Assembly (NCBI GenBank): GCA_019118445.1
Contig: DWYY01000026.1
Span: 1 to 44,371 of the forward strand
DNA length: 44,371 nt
Source: Candidatus Eisenbergiella merdipullorum
GTDB lineage: Bacteria; Bacillota; Clostridia; Lachnospirales; Lachnospiraceae
Direction of reading: 5' to 3'
A model generated the notes under the pieces. It was not told the origin of the DNA. It did not search any database and was given only the letters and a program-made list of their open reading frames with translations. Both the position numbers and the translations under genes were made by a program. Below, piece after piece: positions 24,524 to 32,396 of this stretch. Every line of letters starts with the position of its first letter. The first letter of the stretch is position 1.

Positions 24524-25030
24524 TCATGTTTCCTTTATATAGTTGCTGTATTCCACCGTGACCGGAAGCACCCAATCCTGTACTCCGTTTTCCTGCGGTT
24601 CTGTACCGTAGGAATTATCACGGGTTATTCTTGTGATTTTTCTGCCTCCGGAAAGTTCCGGGTATGATGCAAGGCGGTATGTCTCTCCGTCAATGACCGC
24701 ATCCTCTTTACAGAGCCAGTTCCCGAACATTTCAAGAAACTCCTGTATGCTCATCTTCTGCCGCTCTTTTGCAGAGCTTGCCGCTCGATAGACAAGATAA
24801 AATGGGTAACGGCATGTCTGGTTCTTATTCCCAGAAACATATGTATCTTCCGTATATACCTTCGCTCCTGAGTTATCAGACATTGCGATGCCGCTTTCGC
24901 TTTCAAGCACTTCAAACTTTATTGTTTCTCCCGGAAGTAGTCCGGGAAACTGATTTACAAGGTCGAGCATCGCTTCACGGAGTATCATGTATCTGATATC
25001 GATCCCGATTGGTTGTAATGCATCTGACAT
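24524..25030 (-). CDS. Tail terminator-like protein
   Basis: The 168-residue protein is a minor tail component in the place of the tail terminator (gpU-like). It has ALQPIGIDIRYMILREAML at the N-terminus and ends VLPVTVEYSNYIKET. Start 25030 follows the previous stop immediately, with a GGGGGCG site; a longer frame upstream overlaps that gene. Confidence 0.68.
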   Translation of the reverse strand: MSDALQPIGIDIRYMILREAMLDLVNQFPGLLPGETIKFEVLESESGIAMSDNSGAKVYTEDTYVSGNKNQTCRYPFYLVYRAASSAKERQKMSIQEFLEMFGNWLCKEDAVIDGETYRLASYPELSGGRKITRITRDNSYGTEPQENGVQDWVLPVTVEYSNYIKET

Positions 25031-25031
25031 G

Positions 25032-25505
25032 TCACGCCCCCAGAATTTCAAAATGCGGGATAGCCGTATATGGTCCACCTGCTGTGGTAATCAGAAAAAC
25101 GAAGTCATTTTCCCGGTTCATGTACGCATAGAAGCCTTCTGACAACCTGTCTGCATAATCTTCATCATTTACCGGGTTCTCTCCCGTCCACTCGCCTTTC
25201 CAGAAGAAATCCGTTGCGGGGTTGAATGTAATGCTGTCTACCAGCTCGTCATTGACCTGCTTCGCCCATGCTTTCGGCGGGAGCCAGATAAGTTCCTTCC
25301 TATCGGCGTCCGTGATAATCTTCTGATTGCCCCTTTCGGTGTAGGCGATATGCAATTCAGCGTTGTCCGTACTGTCAGGGCCATATTTCTTCAATATCTG
25401 CCCCCGGTCGGTTTCCAGGTGTACGCCAGAAAGAATGTGAGGATACCAGACATCGGCAGTGCTGGATTCGTAGTAATTGAATATTGTCACTGTATCGCTG
25501 TACAC
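25032..25505 (-). CDS. DUF6751-like head-closure/minor structural protein
   Basis: The 157-residue protein (TVTIFNYYESSTADVWYPHI, LIWLPPKAWAKQVNDE) occupies the head-closure position between connector genes and tail terminator. It matches a family common in Lachnospiraceae prophages. The role is inferred from order. Confidence 0.7.
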   Translation of the reverse strand: MYSDTVTIFNYYESSTADVWYPHILSGVHLETDRGQILKKYGPDSTDNAELHIAYTERGNQKIITDADRKELIWLPPKAWAKQVNDELVDSITFNPATDFFWKGEWTGENPVNDEDYADRLSEGFYAYMNRENDFVFLITTAGGPYTAIPHFEILGA

Positions 25506-25517
25506 GGTATCCCCTCC

Positions 25518-26159
25518 TTAAAAATCAGCACATACGGCCTCTTTGAATTTGTCTTGAAACGCTTTAATCCTCACGATATTACCCATGCACTCATCCGGTA
25601 CATTCCCGTAAAAAATAATCGTCTCCGGCTGGAGCCGCCGCACCATTTCCTCATACCCTGCCAGAAACAGCGCCTTCTTTTCCTTGCTGTTCATGCAGCC
25701 CACGGAAGAAACCGCCACGGTCGCGCCCTCCGGCTCTCCGTCAAAGCACCATTCAAAGCTATCCGGCGTACTCCATGAGATTGTCGGGATAACCTGTATT
25801 CCGGCCTCTTGCAGATATGCGGCCACCCAGTGTTTACGGTAATGGTTGTATATCTGAATGGCTTTCGGAAAGTCGGTGTATGTGGAGAAGTCCGGCGACA
25901 TAACATAGCGGAATTTATGCAACATTGGTATGTATCTGTCAATGCATGTCCACAACCGGAGCATTTGATAATCATCTACAAAACAGTGAATGCCCTTGTT
26001 TTCCGGCTCCTTACAAGACTTCGCATAATTGAAAGAAATCCACTCGCATCCTCCCTCATACTGTGTAGGTTCTATCTGCGGTATGCCATACTCTCCCACG
26101 CCGTCAAATATCCGGCGTTCCAGATTTTCATAATTGCGGTGGTTTCGGTAATTGCTCAT
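25518..26159 (-). CDS. DUF4417 family protein
   Basis: The 213-residue protein has the DUF4417 hallmarks: FSTYTDFPKAIQIYNHYRKH, IQVIPTISWSTPDSFEWCF, a GCM segment and PETIIFYGNVPDECMG. The family is widespread in phages and mobile elements of Firmicutes; its function is unknown. It is not a structural family and sits as cargo among head-tail joining genes. It overlaps the holin gene by 4 nt. Confidence 0.85.
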   Translation of the reverse strand: MSNYRNHRNYENLERRIFDGVGEYGIPQIEPTQYEGGCEWISFNYAKSCKEPENKGIHCFVDDYQMLRLWTCIDRYIPMLHKFRYVMSPDFSTYTDFPKAIQIYNHYRKHWVAAYLQEAGIQVIPTISWSTPDSFEWCFDGEPEGATVAVSSVGCMNSKEKKALFLAGYEEMVRRLQPETIIFYGNVPDECMGNIVRIKAFQDKFKEAVCADF

Positions 26160-26419
26160 TTTTTAGCCTGCTTGTACACCTGATTAACGCCAGTAGCCGC
26201 CAGCCCGGAGACAGCACCCACCGCCACAGCGTTGATGTAATCCGCCGCCGGGAAGTCCGGCATGATGTTCATGCCTACTGCGCCCAAAACGCCGCCCACG
26301 ACGGCCATAATGACCGGAATCCATTCGTCCGGGATTTTCTGCGCCGCCTTGCATGCCATTCCTACCACATAGCAGATAGCCACAATAGCAACGCAGGTTC
26401 CTAATGTCGTAATGTCCAT
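26156..26419 (-). CDS. Holin
   Basis: The 87-residue protein has a first membrane helix (residues 7-25, CVAIVAICYVVGMACKA), then the PDEWIPVIMAVVGGVLGAVG segment typical of a clostridial phage holin family, a third hydrophobic stretch (YINAVAVGAVSGLAATG) and a basic end. It would make the membrane hole that frees the endolysin. It is far from the endolysin gene, within head-tail genes. Confidence 0.83.
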   Translation of the reverse strand: MDITTLGTCVAIVAICYVVGMACKAAQKIPDEWIPVIMAVVGGVLGAVGMNIMPDFPAADYINAVAVGAVSGLAATGVNQVYKQAKK

Positions 26420-26438
26420 GTATATTTCCTTTCTGAAA

Positions 26439-26786
26439 TCAGAGCAATCCCAATTCCATGAATACTTTAAAAATCTTCGGGGACTGAATGGCGAACCAGT
26501 CGGTCATTTCCTCGTTTGTTGCCCATGCCCCACATGTTGAGCTTGAAGCGTCCAGTCCACTTTCGTATAGGAACGCATGAATAAGTTCATGCCTTAAAAT
26601 GGTATTCTTATACCCTTCGTAATCCTTCAGCTCACAATCATCTTTTTTATTGCAGATAACTATTGTGTGGGTAGAGAAATCGGTATAACCATCACGGAAT
26701 TTTCCATCCAGATTTACGTCCGCTTTTTCGTCACGCTGTACGATTTCCCATTCTGTCCCCAGGATATTTACTTTACAATCCTGCAT
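26439..26786 (-). CDS. Putative zinc metallopeptidase (HExxH)
   Basis: The 115-residue protein carries HELIH at residues 66-70 inside a helix, with a third-ligand candidate Glu in TNEEMTDWF (92-93). This is a minimal gluzincin-like pattern seen in phage and ImmA-like proteins. It might cleave a host or virion protein. Its start overlaps the preceding connector gene by 14 nt. Confidence 0.72.
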   Translation of the reverse strand: MQDCKVNILGTEWEIVQRDEKADVNLDGKFRDGYTDFSTHTIVICNKKDDCELKDYEGYKNTILRHELIHAFLYESGLDASSSTCGAWATNEEMTDWFAIQSPKIFKVFMELGLL

Positions 26787-27267
26787 ATAGCAGTAATACT
26801 CCTTTATCGTCTTTTACTCCCGTCAGATACAACCTTGCAGCACTGTACAGGAGATTGTTTGTCAATGTCTCGTCCCCCGCCGCTTGATAGACTGCGCTCC
26901 AGTTTTTCGCACCGCTGGCCGTATCAGATAGGGACGCATAGCTGATTGATTCAGAACCAGCAGACCGGGAAGAAATGATTCCCGATGTTGCGCCGCCGGA
27001 AGTCTCTGAAGAACCTCCGGCCTGCGCCGCTGCATTTGCCTGTTTCTCTGCCAGCTCTAATTCATACAGCTTGTCAGACACGGCGCAGACGGCTTTCTGC
27101 ACCTTTGTAGCCGCCCTCTCATCAGACGGTAAGCCGTCAACCAATCGGCCAAAGGTGATAACGTCCAGAAAGTCGCTGGCACGGTCTGCTATCCGTGGGA
27201 AATCAGCTTCCGGCACGATATTTCCGTGATATGTAGTTGCGTAAAACTCAAAATCCGCGTATGCCAT
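26773..27267 (-). CDS. Head-tail connector protein (gp6/YqbG-like)
   Basis: The 164-residue protein has an all-helical N-terminal part (DFPRIADRASDFLDVITFGR, KVQKAVCAVSDKLYELELAE), a flexible Ser/Gly-rich stretch, and a helical end, following the major capsid gene. This is the standard head-completion adaptor layout. GGAGG precedes the chosen start. Confidence 0.8.
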   Translation of the reverse strand: MAYADFEFYATTYHGNIVPEADFPRIADRASDFLDVITFGRLVDGLPSDERAATKVQKAVCAVSDKLYELELAEKQANAAAQAGGSSETSGGATSGIISSRSAGSESISYASLSDTASGAKNWSAVYQAAGDETLTNNLLYSAARLYLTGVKDDKGVLLLYAGL

Positions 27268-27284
27268 GCCGGAGCCTCCTTTTA

Positions 27285-28457
27285 TCATGCTTTAGAAGCG
27301 ATAGTATCGTTACCAGACTTCAAAGCCTTATAGGTGTTGTCGCACTCTACAACCGTGATGTATTCCCCAGTCGTTGCGGCAATGTCACTCTTACCGTCCC
27401 ACGCCGTCCAGTTGCGAACACTCTGTCCGTAATTTACTTCCGGCGCTGTGCTGGCGTTGGTCTTATACTTATACAGATGTCCGGTTTCCAGAGTGGGGCT
27501 TACAGTCAGCTTCGTTGTCCCGGCGGTACTTCCTTCTGCGGAATCAACCGTAAGGGTTCCCAGCGTGGTATCATCGGTGATTGTCACAACCGCGATAGCG
27601 TCAATGTACTCCGCGAACAGGGTAAGTCCCATGATTGCGAACGCCTCGGAAACTGCTGTGTTATAGTTGCCCTGGGTGTGGAATCCGATGAGGTTCGTCT
27701 CTCCAGCGCTCACAGTGTACACAAGGCCAGCCCGTACAAAATCGCTGTCATTCGGGTCGACATAGTACAATACAATGTTCTCTACCGGCGTAGCAATAAC
27801 GCGGCCTCTCTGGATTTCATCTTCGGACAGAAGGAAAATCGTATTGAATCCCATAAAGTCCTTAATGTACTGGAAACCAAACTGATTCTGAATGGTAATA
27901 TCAGCCGCTCCCAGATATTCGTACACATCCAGCACATTCACGAACCCAACAGTCCCAGTAGCCGTTCTGTGCATGGTCTTGAACTTGTTTTCTACAAGTC
28001 CCTTTGCCATAGCCAGTGCCATCTGGAATGTCGTTTCGGTCGCCGTCAGGGTTCCAGTGTTCAGGTAGCTGTAAAATCTGCCTGTAACATCACTCTGAAG
28101 CTGGAAAAGGAACTCATCATCAGTCATCTGCACGGCGTTGTCGTAGCCGTGGTCTTTGATACTCTCAATGGAAACGGCCTTTGCATACTTCTCAATCGTG
28201 ATGTCCGCATAGTCCTTTTCCTTTACAACAAATTTGCTGTAAGGGATTTCCTCTCCCTCGCCTACGTTCCCACTTTCCAGCACACCTTCGGCGTACTTGC
28301 TTTTCAGCTTCGTGTTCGGCTGCTTTTTGATGGGGCGCATAATCCCCAGAATCTCTCTCAGATGTTCCCAGTTTCTTTCAAATCTGGTAACAAAATCCAC
28401 CTCGCGGGCGGTAACCTGGACATCTGCTGTCTTAATCAGGTTTTCTTTCGCTGCCAT
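27285..28457 (-). CDS. Major capsid protein with C-terminal decoration domain
   Basis: The 390-residue protein has an HK97-fold-like core: EVDFVTRFERNWEHLREILG, KYAEGVLESGNVGEGEEIPY, KIGRD-like helices, and VYYLVD-like strands near 235. About residues 300-390 add a beta domain (GTTKLTVSPTLETGHLYKYK) resembling fused capsid decoration domains. It sits after scaffold and before the connector. AAAGGAG is well spaced. Confidence 0.86.
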   Translation of the reverse strand: MAAKENLIKTADVQVTAREVDFVTRFERNWEHLREILGIMRPIKKQPNTKLKSKYAEGVLESGNVGEGEEIPYSKFVVKEKDYADITIEKYAKAVSIESIKDHGYDNAVQMTDDEFLFQLQSDVTGRFYSYLNTGTLTATETTFQMALAMAKGLVENKFKTMHRTATGTVGFVNVLDVYEYLGAADITIQNQFGFQYIKDFMGFNTIFLLSEDEIQRGRVIATPVENIVLYYVDPNDSDFVRAGLVYTVSAGETNLIGFHTQGNYNTAVSEAFAIMGLTLFAEYIDAIAVVTITDDTTLGTLTVDSAEGSTAGTTKLTVSPTLETGHLYKYKTNASTAPEVNYGQSVRNWTAWDGKSDIAATTGEYITVVECDNTYKALKSGNDTIASKA

Positions 28458-28459
28458 TA

Positions 28460-29080
28460 TTACTCTCCTTTGCTAAATAAGTGCATGTTTGCAGCAATGG
28501 CGGCCTGTCTTTCGGAAGCGTCCTTGATACCCATAATCTGGTCTTTCGTCATACTTCCGCCGGTATTCTGCCGCTGGAACGGCTGTGTGAACCTTGCCGC
28601 ATTCTGCTGCGCTTTTTGCTGTTCCTCATCAATGAACGCTGAAGCGTCTTTCTCCTTCATCTGTGAAATCAGGTCATTCAGGCCCAGAATTTTTCCGTCC
28701 TTCAACTTCAGGCCGGATTCCTTAATTTCTGCCATGATTGCACGTTTGGCCGCCTCGCTGGAAAACTTCACACTTTCAAGCTCTGCTTTCAGAGCATCGT
28801 TGAAGTCACGCTCGTAAATCTGTGCCTGCGCGTTTTTCTCGGCGTCCTCAGCCTTCTTTTTCCAGTCAGACAATTCCCGCTGCATGGTTTCAAGGTCAAC
28901 GCCATCAAATCCTTTCAGTGTGGCTTCCGCCGTCTCAGCCTTTTCCTTCCATGCGTCACGGTCATGCGTCAGGTTTTCATTCTCCTTCTGCAATTTCTTC
29001 AGGTCTTTCCCGTTCTCTGCCATGACAAAATTGACCTGTTCATCTGTAAGCCCCTGTTCTTTTAATTCTTCAGTTTTCAT
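28460..29080 (-). CDS. Capsid scaffolding protein (GP20-like)
   Basis: The 206-residue, highly charged coiled-coil protein (LKKLQKENENLTHDRDAWKE, MQRELSDWKKKAEDAEKNAQ) matches phage scaffold of the GP20 type. It guides capsid assembly and is then lost. GGAAGGAG precedes ATG 29080. It directly precedes the major capsid gene. Confidence 0.88.
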   Translation of the reverse strand: MKTEELKEQGLTDEQVNFVMAENGKDLKKLQKENENLTHDRDAWKEKAETAEATLKGFDGVDLETMQRELSDWKKKAEDAEKNAQAQIYERDFNDALKAELESVKFSSEAAKRAIMAEIKESGLKLKDGKILGLNDLISQMKEKDASAFIDEEQQKAQQNAARFTQPFQRQNTGGSMTKDQIMGIKDASERQAAIAANMHLFSKGE

Positions 29081-29108
29081 TGACTGCTCCTTCCGTTATT
29101 AGGTTATT

Positions 29109-29195
29109 TTAGGTGTGTAACCGTCCACCAACGGTTTGCCATTTTGTAGGACTCGGCATGTCCAAAACAGGGTCGGCAGGAGTCGAACCCGCCAT
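29109..29195 (-). CDS. Possible 28-aa small protein before the scaffold gene
   Basis: The short frame starts MAGSTPADPVLDMPSP and ends WQTVGGRLHT. GAGAGG lies 6 nt upstream and the stop is 28 nt before the scaffold start. Its first part coincides with a tRNA T-arm-like string (GGGTTCGACTCC). Coding potential rests on the ribosome site and position only. Confidence 0.35.
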   Translation of the reverse strand: MAGSTPADPVLDMPSPTKWQTVGGRLHT

Positions 29196-29525
29196 ACTAT
29201 TCCTCTCCCTGTGGGTTTGTTTTACATCTACTGTTATCCCTCCGGATGGTTCTTTGCATTTTTCAGCATTTTACTCACACCCTCTCAAAAGGCCGCAATC
29301 CGGTATGGTGTTTAGTGATGTGAGCGATACTTGTTACTTACGCGCGATTTTCACAAGCATTTTATTTCCCGGATTCTTTAAATTCCAACTCATCGGCTCC
29401 GCAGAACCATGAGGCCATCATGCACACGCCGGAAATTGCATCCGCTTTTCAACCTCCGGCCGGAGCCGTTTCTTTTAAGGACGTGTGCACAGATAAGAAA
29501 GGAGGAGACAAGTACGAATAATATG
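29196..29525. other. Gene-poor spacer with inverted repeats inside the capsid cluster
   Basis: I find no convincing leftward gene here. It holds an 8-bp inverted repeat TGCACACG / CGTGTGCA (29421-29428, 29482-29489) flanking CTCCGGCCGGAG, which could fold as a long hairpin. A 33-codon rightward frame (from 29420, MHTPEIASAFQPPAGAVSF) lies against the direction of all neighbours. The leftward promoter for scaffold and capsid is expected here, but I cannot pick one with confidence. Confidence 0.4.
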
Positions 29526-29568
29526 AAAAGGGCCGGACGGACTGCGCTTCATGCAATCCATCCGGCCC
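29526..29568 (-). terminator. Very strong terminator upstream of the capsid operon
   Basis: On the minus strand a 16-bp stem (29553-29568 with 29530-29545, two wobbles) closes a 7-nt loop and is followed by TTTTC. It ends the accessory gene block and isolates the scaffold/capsid genes. Confidence 0.88.
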
Positions 29569-29591
29569 CGAGTGGCCTTTTGCAAATACGA

Positions 29592-29723
29592 TTATTTGCC
29601 ATTTTTTATTGATTTCTTCACTTCAAATATAATGATCTCCCCGGTTTTCGGCCGCCGTCTGATCTCAACGTCATTACCGCGCGACAGAATTTCAAGGATG
29701 ATTCTGATCTCTTTCTCTCCCAT
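29592..29723 (-). CDS. Small phage protein, 43 aa
   Basis: The frame reads MGEKEIRIILEILSRGNDVE, then IRRRPKTGEIIIFEVKK. It matches a short basic protein type common in Clostridia phages (a helix followed by a beta hairpin). No good ribosome site is visible, and a stop codon 12 nt upstream fixes the start. Function unknown. Confidence 0.62.
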   Translation of the reverse strand: MGEKEIRIILEILSRGNDVEIRRRPKTGEIIIFEVKKSIKNGK

Positions 29724-29772
29724 GTTTTCATTTTATCATATTTTTTCACTTTGCTTCCCCGCACGTTTTTAG

Positions 29773-29800
29773 GAAAGCGGCAGGTTTCCCCGCCGCTTTC
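29773..29800 (-). terminator. Hairpin immediately after an accessory gene
   Basis: GAAAGCGGC and GCCGCTTTC form a 9-bp stem around a 10-nt loop directly after the stop codon of the next gene upstream. The trailing sequence lacks a U run, so it may slow or process rather than terminate. Confidence 0.5.
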
Positions 29801-29801
29801 A

Positions 29802-30353
29802 TTACATCATGTTGCGCAGTTTGTCTATATAGCGTTTCATGACCTCTCTTTCCTCCCGGCACTCGGAATCGTCGCTCATGCCTTTCAATTCTTCGGTCAG
29901 AGCGTCCATGTGTTCCTCCAGAGCCGCAAGCATTCTCCGCTTACAATCCTCGGACTTATTATTCCTGTAGGACTGCTTGCTGTCCATGTATTCGTTGTAC
30001 GAATCGTTTCCTGCGCCGTTAGCTCTGCTGTAGTGTCCTCTCACATAATGCTCACCCCGGCGGGCATAAGAAGAACCACGGTCATAATCCGGCATCATAC
30101 CGTCTGCCCGGCTGTATCTTCCCATGCTGTCACGCTTACGCCGTTCTGAATAGTCTCCTTCGCTGTAACCGCCTTCCATCTGCTCCTGAACAGTGTTGTA
30201 ATACTCTTCTTTGCACTTCCAGTATTCAACATTTTCCATGTCCTTCAGCATGTCAATCAGCTTATATGCGGTTTCCAGGTTCCCAGTGTTCAGGCCCTTT
30301 TCCGCAATCTTATCAAGCTCATCCTTGATATTCTGCATTAACTTATAACTCAT
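29802..30353 (-). CDS. Accessory virion-region protein, charged and helical
   Basis: The 183-residue protein has a helical N-terminus (YKLMQNIKDELDKIAEKG), a middle low-complexity region rich in Arg, Tyr, Ser and Gly (about residues 70-130), and a helical C-terminus (MLAALEEHMDALTEELKGMS). It belongs with the neighbouring fibre-like and Gly-rich proteins in a block seen in Clostridia phages. AAAGGAG precedes ATG 30353. Function unknown. Confidence 0.72.
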   Translation of the reverse strand: MSYKLMQNIKDELDKIAEKGLNTGNLETAYKLIDMLKDMENVEYWKCKEEYYNTVQEQMEGGYSEGDYSERRKRDSMGRYSRADGMMPDYDRGSSYARRGEHYVRGHYSRANGAGNDSYNEYMDSKQSYRNNKSEDCKRRMLAALEEHMDALTEELKGMSDDSECREEREVMKRYIDKLRNMM

Positions 30354-30367
30354 AGCCTGCTCCTTTC

Positions 30368-30781
30368 TCAACCGCATACCCTGACAGCAGTCAGGTTTGG
30401 ATTGTCTACGTCTACAGCAGAAACTCCGGTGTTCTGAACGGTGATGGTTACACAGCAACCGCAAGGTACATCAATGTAGTGCATTGTAGCAACATTGAAA
30501 TACTCAGATACCGCCGCTGGCGTGGCTCGCATGATAGAACCTGTAAGAGCTTCTCCGTTCAGTGCAATTCCCAGAGAAATTTCACCCACAGTTCCACCTG
30601 TAGCCGGTACAGCAATGTTTCCAGCGAAAGAAACAAGATATCTACCGGGCTTTACAAGGGTGAGCTGTGCGCTCCCAGCTCTGTGACGCTCTGCGCCGCA
30701 TTTACTTCCGATTTCTTCGGTAAAAGGTACGCTCTGCCCTACTGCCACAGTGGAAACAGCAGGATTTAAAAGTTCAATCAT
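30368..30781 (-). CDS. BclA-/head-fibre-like beta-sandwich protein
   Basis: The 137-residue, beta-rich protein has GQSVPFTEEI, LTLVKPGRYLVSFAGNIAVP and a VTITVQNTG strand. This is the jelly-roll pattern of the C-terminal TNF-like domain of BclA and phage capsid fibres. It probably trimerises and is displayed on the head. Context: next to other accessory virion proteins and before scaffold. Confidence 0.66.
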   Translation of the reverse strand: MIELLNPAVSTVAVGQSVPFTEEIGSKCGAERHRAGSAQLTLVKPGRYLVSFAGNIAVPATGGTVGEISLGIALNGEALTGSIMRATPAAVSEYFNVATMHYIDVPCGCCVTITVQNTGVSAVDVDNPNLTAVRVCG

Positions 30782-30798
30782 AGTAATCTCCTTTCATA

Positions 30799-30906
30799 TC
30801 ACAAAAGGACAGACCATCCGGCCTGCCCTCCTGCGTAATAACGGCTTGTGCCGAACATCCCGTACTTGCCGGGAAGAAACTCCGATATGAAGTTTTTTAG
30901 CAACAT
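30799..30906 (-). CDS. Small 35-aa phage protein
   Basis: ATG 30906 lies inside the end of the preceding Gly-rich gene (overlap through its stop). It gives MLLKNFISEFLPGKYGMFGT followed by SRYYAGGQAGWSVLL. Tight overlap, an upstream AGGATG and the neat end 18 nt before the next start support translation. The pattern resembles tiny conserved virion proteins. Function unknown. Confidence 0.6.
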   Translation of the reverse strand: MLLKNFISEFLPGKYGMFGTSRYYAGGQAGWSVLL

Positions 30907-31565
30907 CCGCATCCTGTGTTACATCCACATCCGTTCACTCCGAAGGTGAAACCCGTCGGGTTGATGATGGAGGTGTAAGGGGACATAACCGGATAGCTCG
31001 GTGTAGGCGTAGGACGCAGAGCGTTAATAATGCTCGTAGTCTGTGCCTGGTTGGAAAGCTGAAGCTGTGCAGACTGAAGCTCAGTCTGGAGGCTCTGAAT
31101 CTTGTCCTGCGTGATGGTATCGATAATCCTCTGCACTCCGGCGGTCTGGTTCTCAATTACATCCCGTAATCCGTTATTCACGGTATTCTGGAGGATGTTG
31201 GTCTGTGCCGCCATGTTGTAGTTGATTTCACCCTGTCCCTGCTTCAGATCGCAGCAACAATTTGCCATCTGTGAGCCAAGGGTATTGAATCCGTTACAAA
31301 GCTGTGTGCTGATGTTCTGAATGCCATTTTCAATGCCCTGAGTAGACAGTGCGGCATCGATGTCAGACCGTGTGGCCCATCCCTGGAAACCGGGCGTATT
31401 GGTTGCTCCGCCTCCGCCATATCCGCCGCCGAAGCCGCCCCATCCGAACATACCAAACAGGATGAACAGAATCAGCCACCACGCGCCATCTCCACCCCAC
31501 ATGCCGTCATTTCTTCCGTTTCCGGTAGCTGCGGCAATGTCAGATAAACTATAGTTCGTATCCAT
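30897..31565 (-). CDS. Gly- and Cys-rich membrane-anchored phage protein
   Basis: The 222-residue protein has a short polar start, one strongly hydrophobic segment (WWLILFILFGMFGWGGF, about residues 29-46), a Gly-rich stretch, a long helical region (INYNMAAQTNILQNTVNNGL; QTELQSAQLQLSNQ) and a cysteine-rich C-terminus (GCGCNTGCGCC). It is a known type in gut Firmicute phages, but its role is unproven. Candidates are an injected membrane protein or a head appendage. Confidence 0.75.
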   Translation of the reverse strand: MDTNYSLSDIAAATGNGRNDGMWGGDGAWWLILFILFGMFGWGGFGGGYGGGGATNTPGFQGWATRSDIDAALSTQGIENGIQNISTQLCNGFNTLGSQMANCCCDLKQGQGEINYNMAAQTNILQNTVNNGLRDVIENQTAGVQRIIDTITQDKIQSLQTELQSAQLQLSNQAQTTSIINALRPTPTPSYPVMSPYTSIINPTGFTFGVNGCGCNTGCGCC

Positions 31566-31618
31566 TGCGTTTCTCCTTTAAAATGTATTTACAAAATCAT
31601 GGCCATTGATTTATGTAC

Positions 31619-31834
31619 TTATTTAAATAATCCCTGCATTTGCTGGGCCATCTGCTGGGCCTTGTCAAGCTGGGCTTGACTGATTTTTCCGGACTGTAAA
31701 AGCTTCTGCACTTCTTCCTGCGGGTTTACGCCCTGCATTTTCTGCTTAAATTGCTGAAACTGTTGAAGCATATTCCCGGCACCATTGCCCGGTCGATTTC
31801 CGCTATTTAAAATATTGAAAAGAGGGTTTGACAT
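31619..31834 (-). CDS. Small Gln-rich phage protein
   Basis: The 71-residue protein, MSNPLFNILNSG then LQQFQQFKQKMQGVNPQEEV, is helical and Gln/Met-rich. A longer frame overlaps the previous gene; ATG 31834, just after that gene's stop, is the more natural start, though its ribosome site is weak. It travels with the neighbouring Gln/Pro-rich protein. Confidence 0.68.
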   Translation of the reverse strand: MSNPLFNILNSGNRPGNGAGNMLQQFQQFKQKMQGVNPQEEVQKLLQSGKISQAQLDKAQQMAQQMQGLFK

Positions 31835-31838
31835 AATA

Positions 31839-32282
31839 TCACTCATCCTTTCCAGTAGGGCTTGTGGCTGTCTCCAACATCTCATAGAGTTCTTCGTATT
31901 TGCCCCGTAAATCGTTATATTCCTGCCTGGTAACATATTTATCATCCATGTTTATTTCAGGCTGTTTCTGGGGAGCTGGCGTGGCTCCTGCGGTGATTTC
32001 TTTGTATTCAAACGTTCGAAGAGTAGGCATTCCCGCCTGGTCTGTAGTCTTGATATAGAAGCAGGAATTCTCTGAATCCATTAGCAAAACGCTTGTGTTC
32101 GGTGCTACCAGATAGGACTTCGCCCCTGCCTCGCCCTGTACCCACAAAATTCCCTGATTGACCGGCGGTGCCTGCTGTTGCTGGTACTGCGCCTGCATGT
32201 TCGCCAGCCTGTCTATTTGCGGCTGCAACGGGTTCACCTGTCCAAATTGATACGGGTTATATCCGTAGTACGGTAATGCCAT
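31839..32282 (-). CDS. Pro/Gln-rich phage protein
   Basis: The 147-residue protein has an N-terminal low-complexity part (YYGYNPYQFGQVNPLQPQ, QQQQAPPVNQG), a small globular middle (GAKSYLVAPNTSVLLMDSEN) and a C-terminal coiled coil (YNDLRGKYEELYEMLE). GGAGG precedes ATG 32282. It opens the accessory block after a terminator. Function unknown. Confidence 0.75.
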   Translation of the reverse strand: MALPYYGYNPYQFGQVNPLQPQIDRLANMQAQYQQQQAPPVNQGILWVQGEAGAKSYLVAPNTSVLLMDSENSCFYIKTTDQAGMPTLRTFEYKEITAGATPAPQKQPEINMDDKYVTRQEYNDLRGKYEELYEMLETATSPTGKDE

Positions 32283-32324
32283 GACTTTACCTCCTATGAA
32301 TTTTCTATGACTTAATTTTAAGCA

Positions 32325-32350
32325 ATAAAAAAGAGCCTCGACAGGCTCGA
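32325..32350 (-). terminator. Rho-independent terminator
   Basis: On the minus strand GAGCC-TGTCGA-GGCTC is followed by TTTTTT. It lies just after the frameshifted HTH gene and separates the terminase/head operon from the accessory virion block. Confidence 0.85.
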
Positions 32351-32396
32351 AAAGAACCGTAAAAGGCTCGAAAAAGTGCATGAAAAGTATATTCTA

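Noticed and set aside
27237..28817. A 526-codon rightward frame across the capsid and scaffold genes
   Set aside because: It is antisense to the well-supported major capsid and scaffold genes, lacks a ribosome site and has no recognisable domain; a shadow frame.
29162..29200. Possible phage tRNA (T-arm-like GGCGGGTTCGACTCCTGCC on the minus strand)
   Set aside because: No matching acceptor 5' strand, D arm or anticodon arm can be folded around it; it lies in a possible small coding frame.
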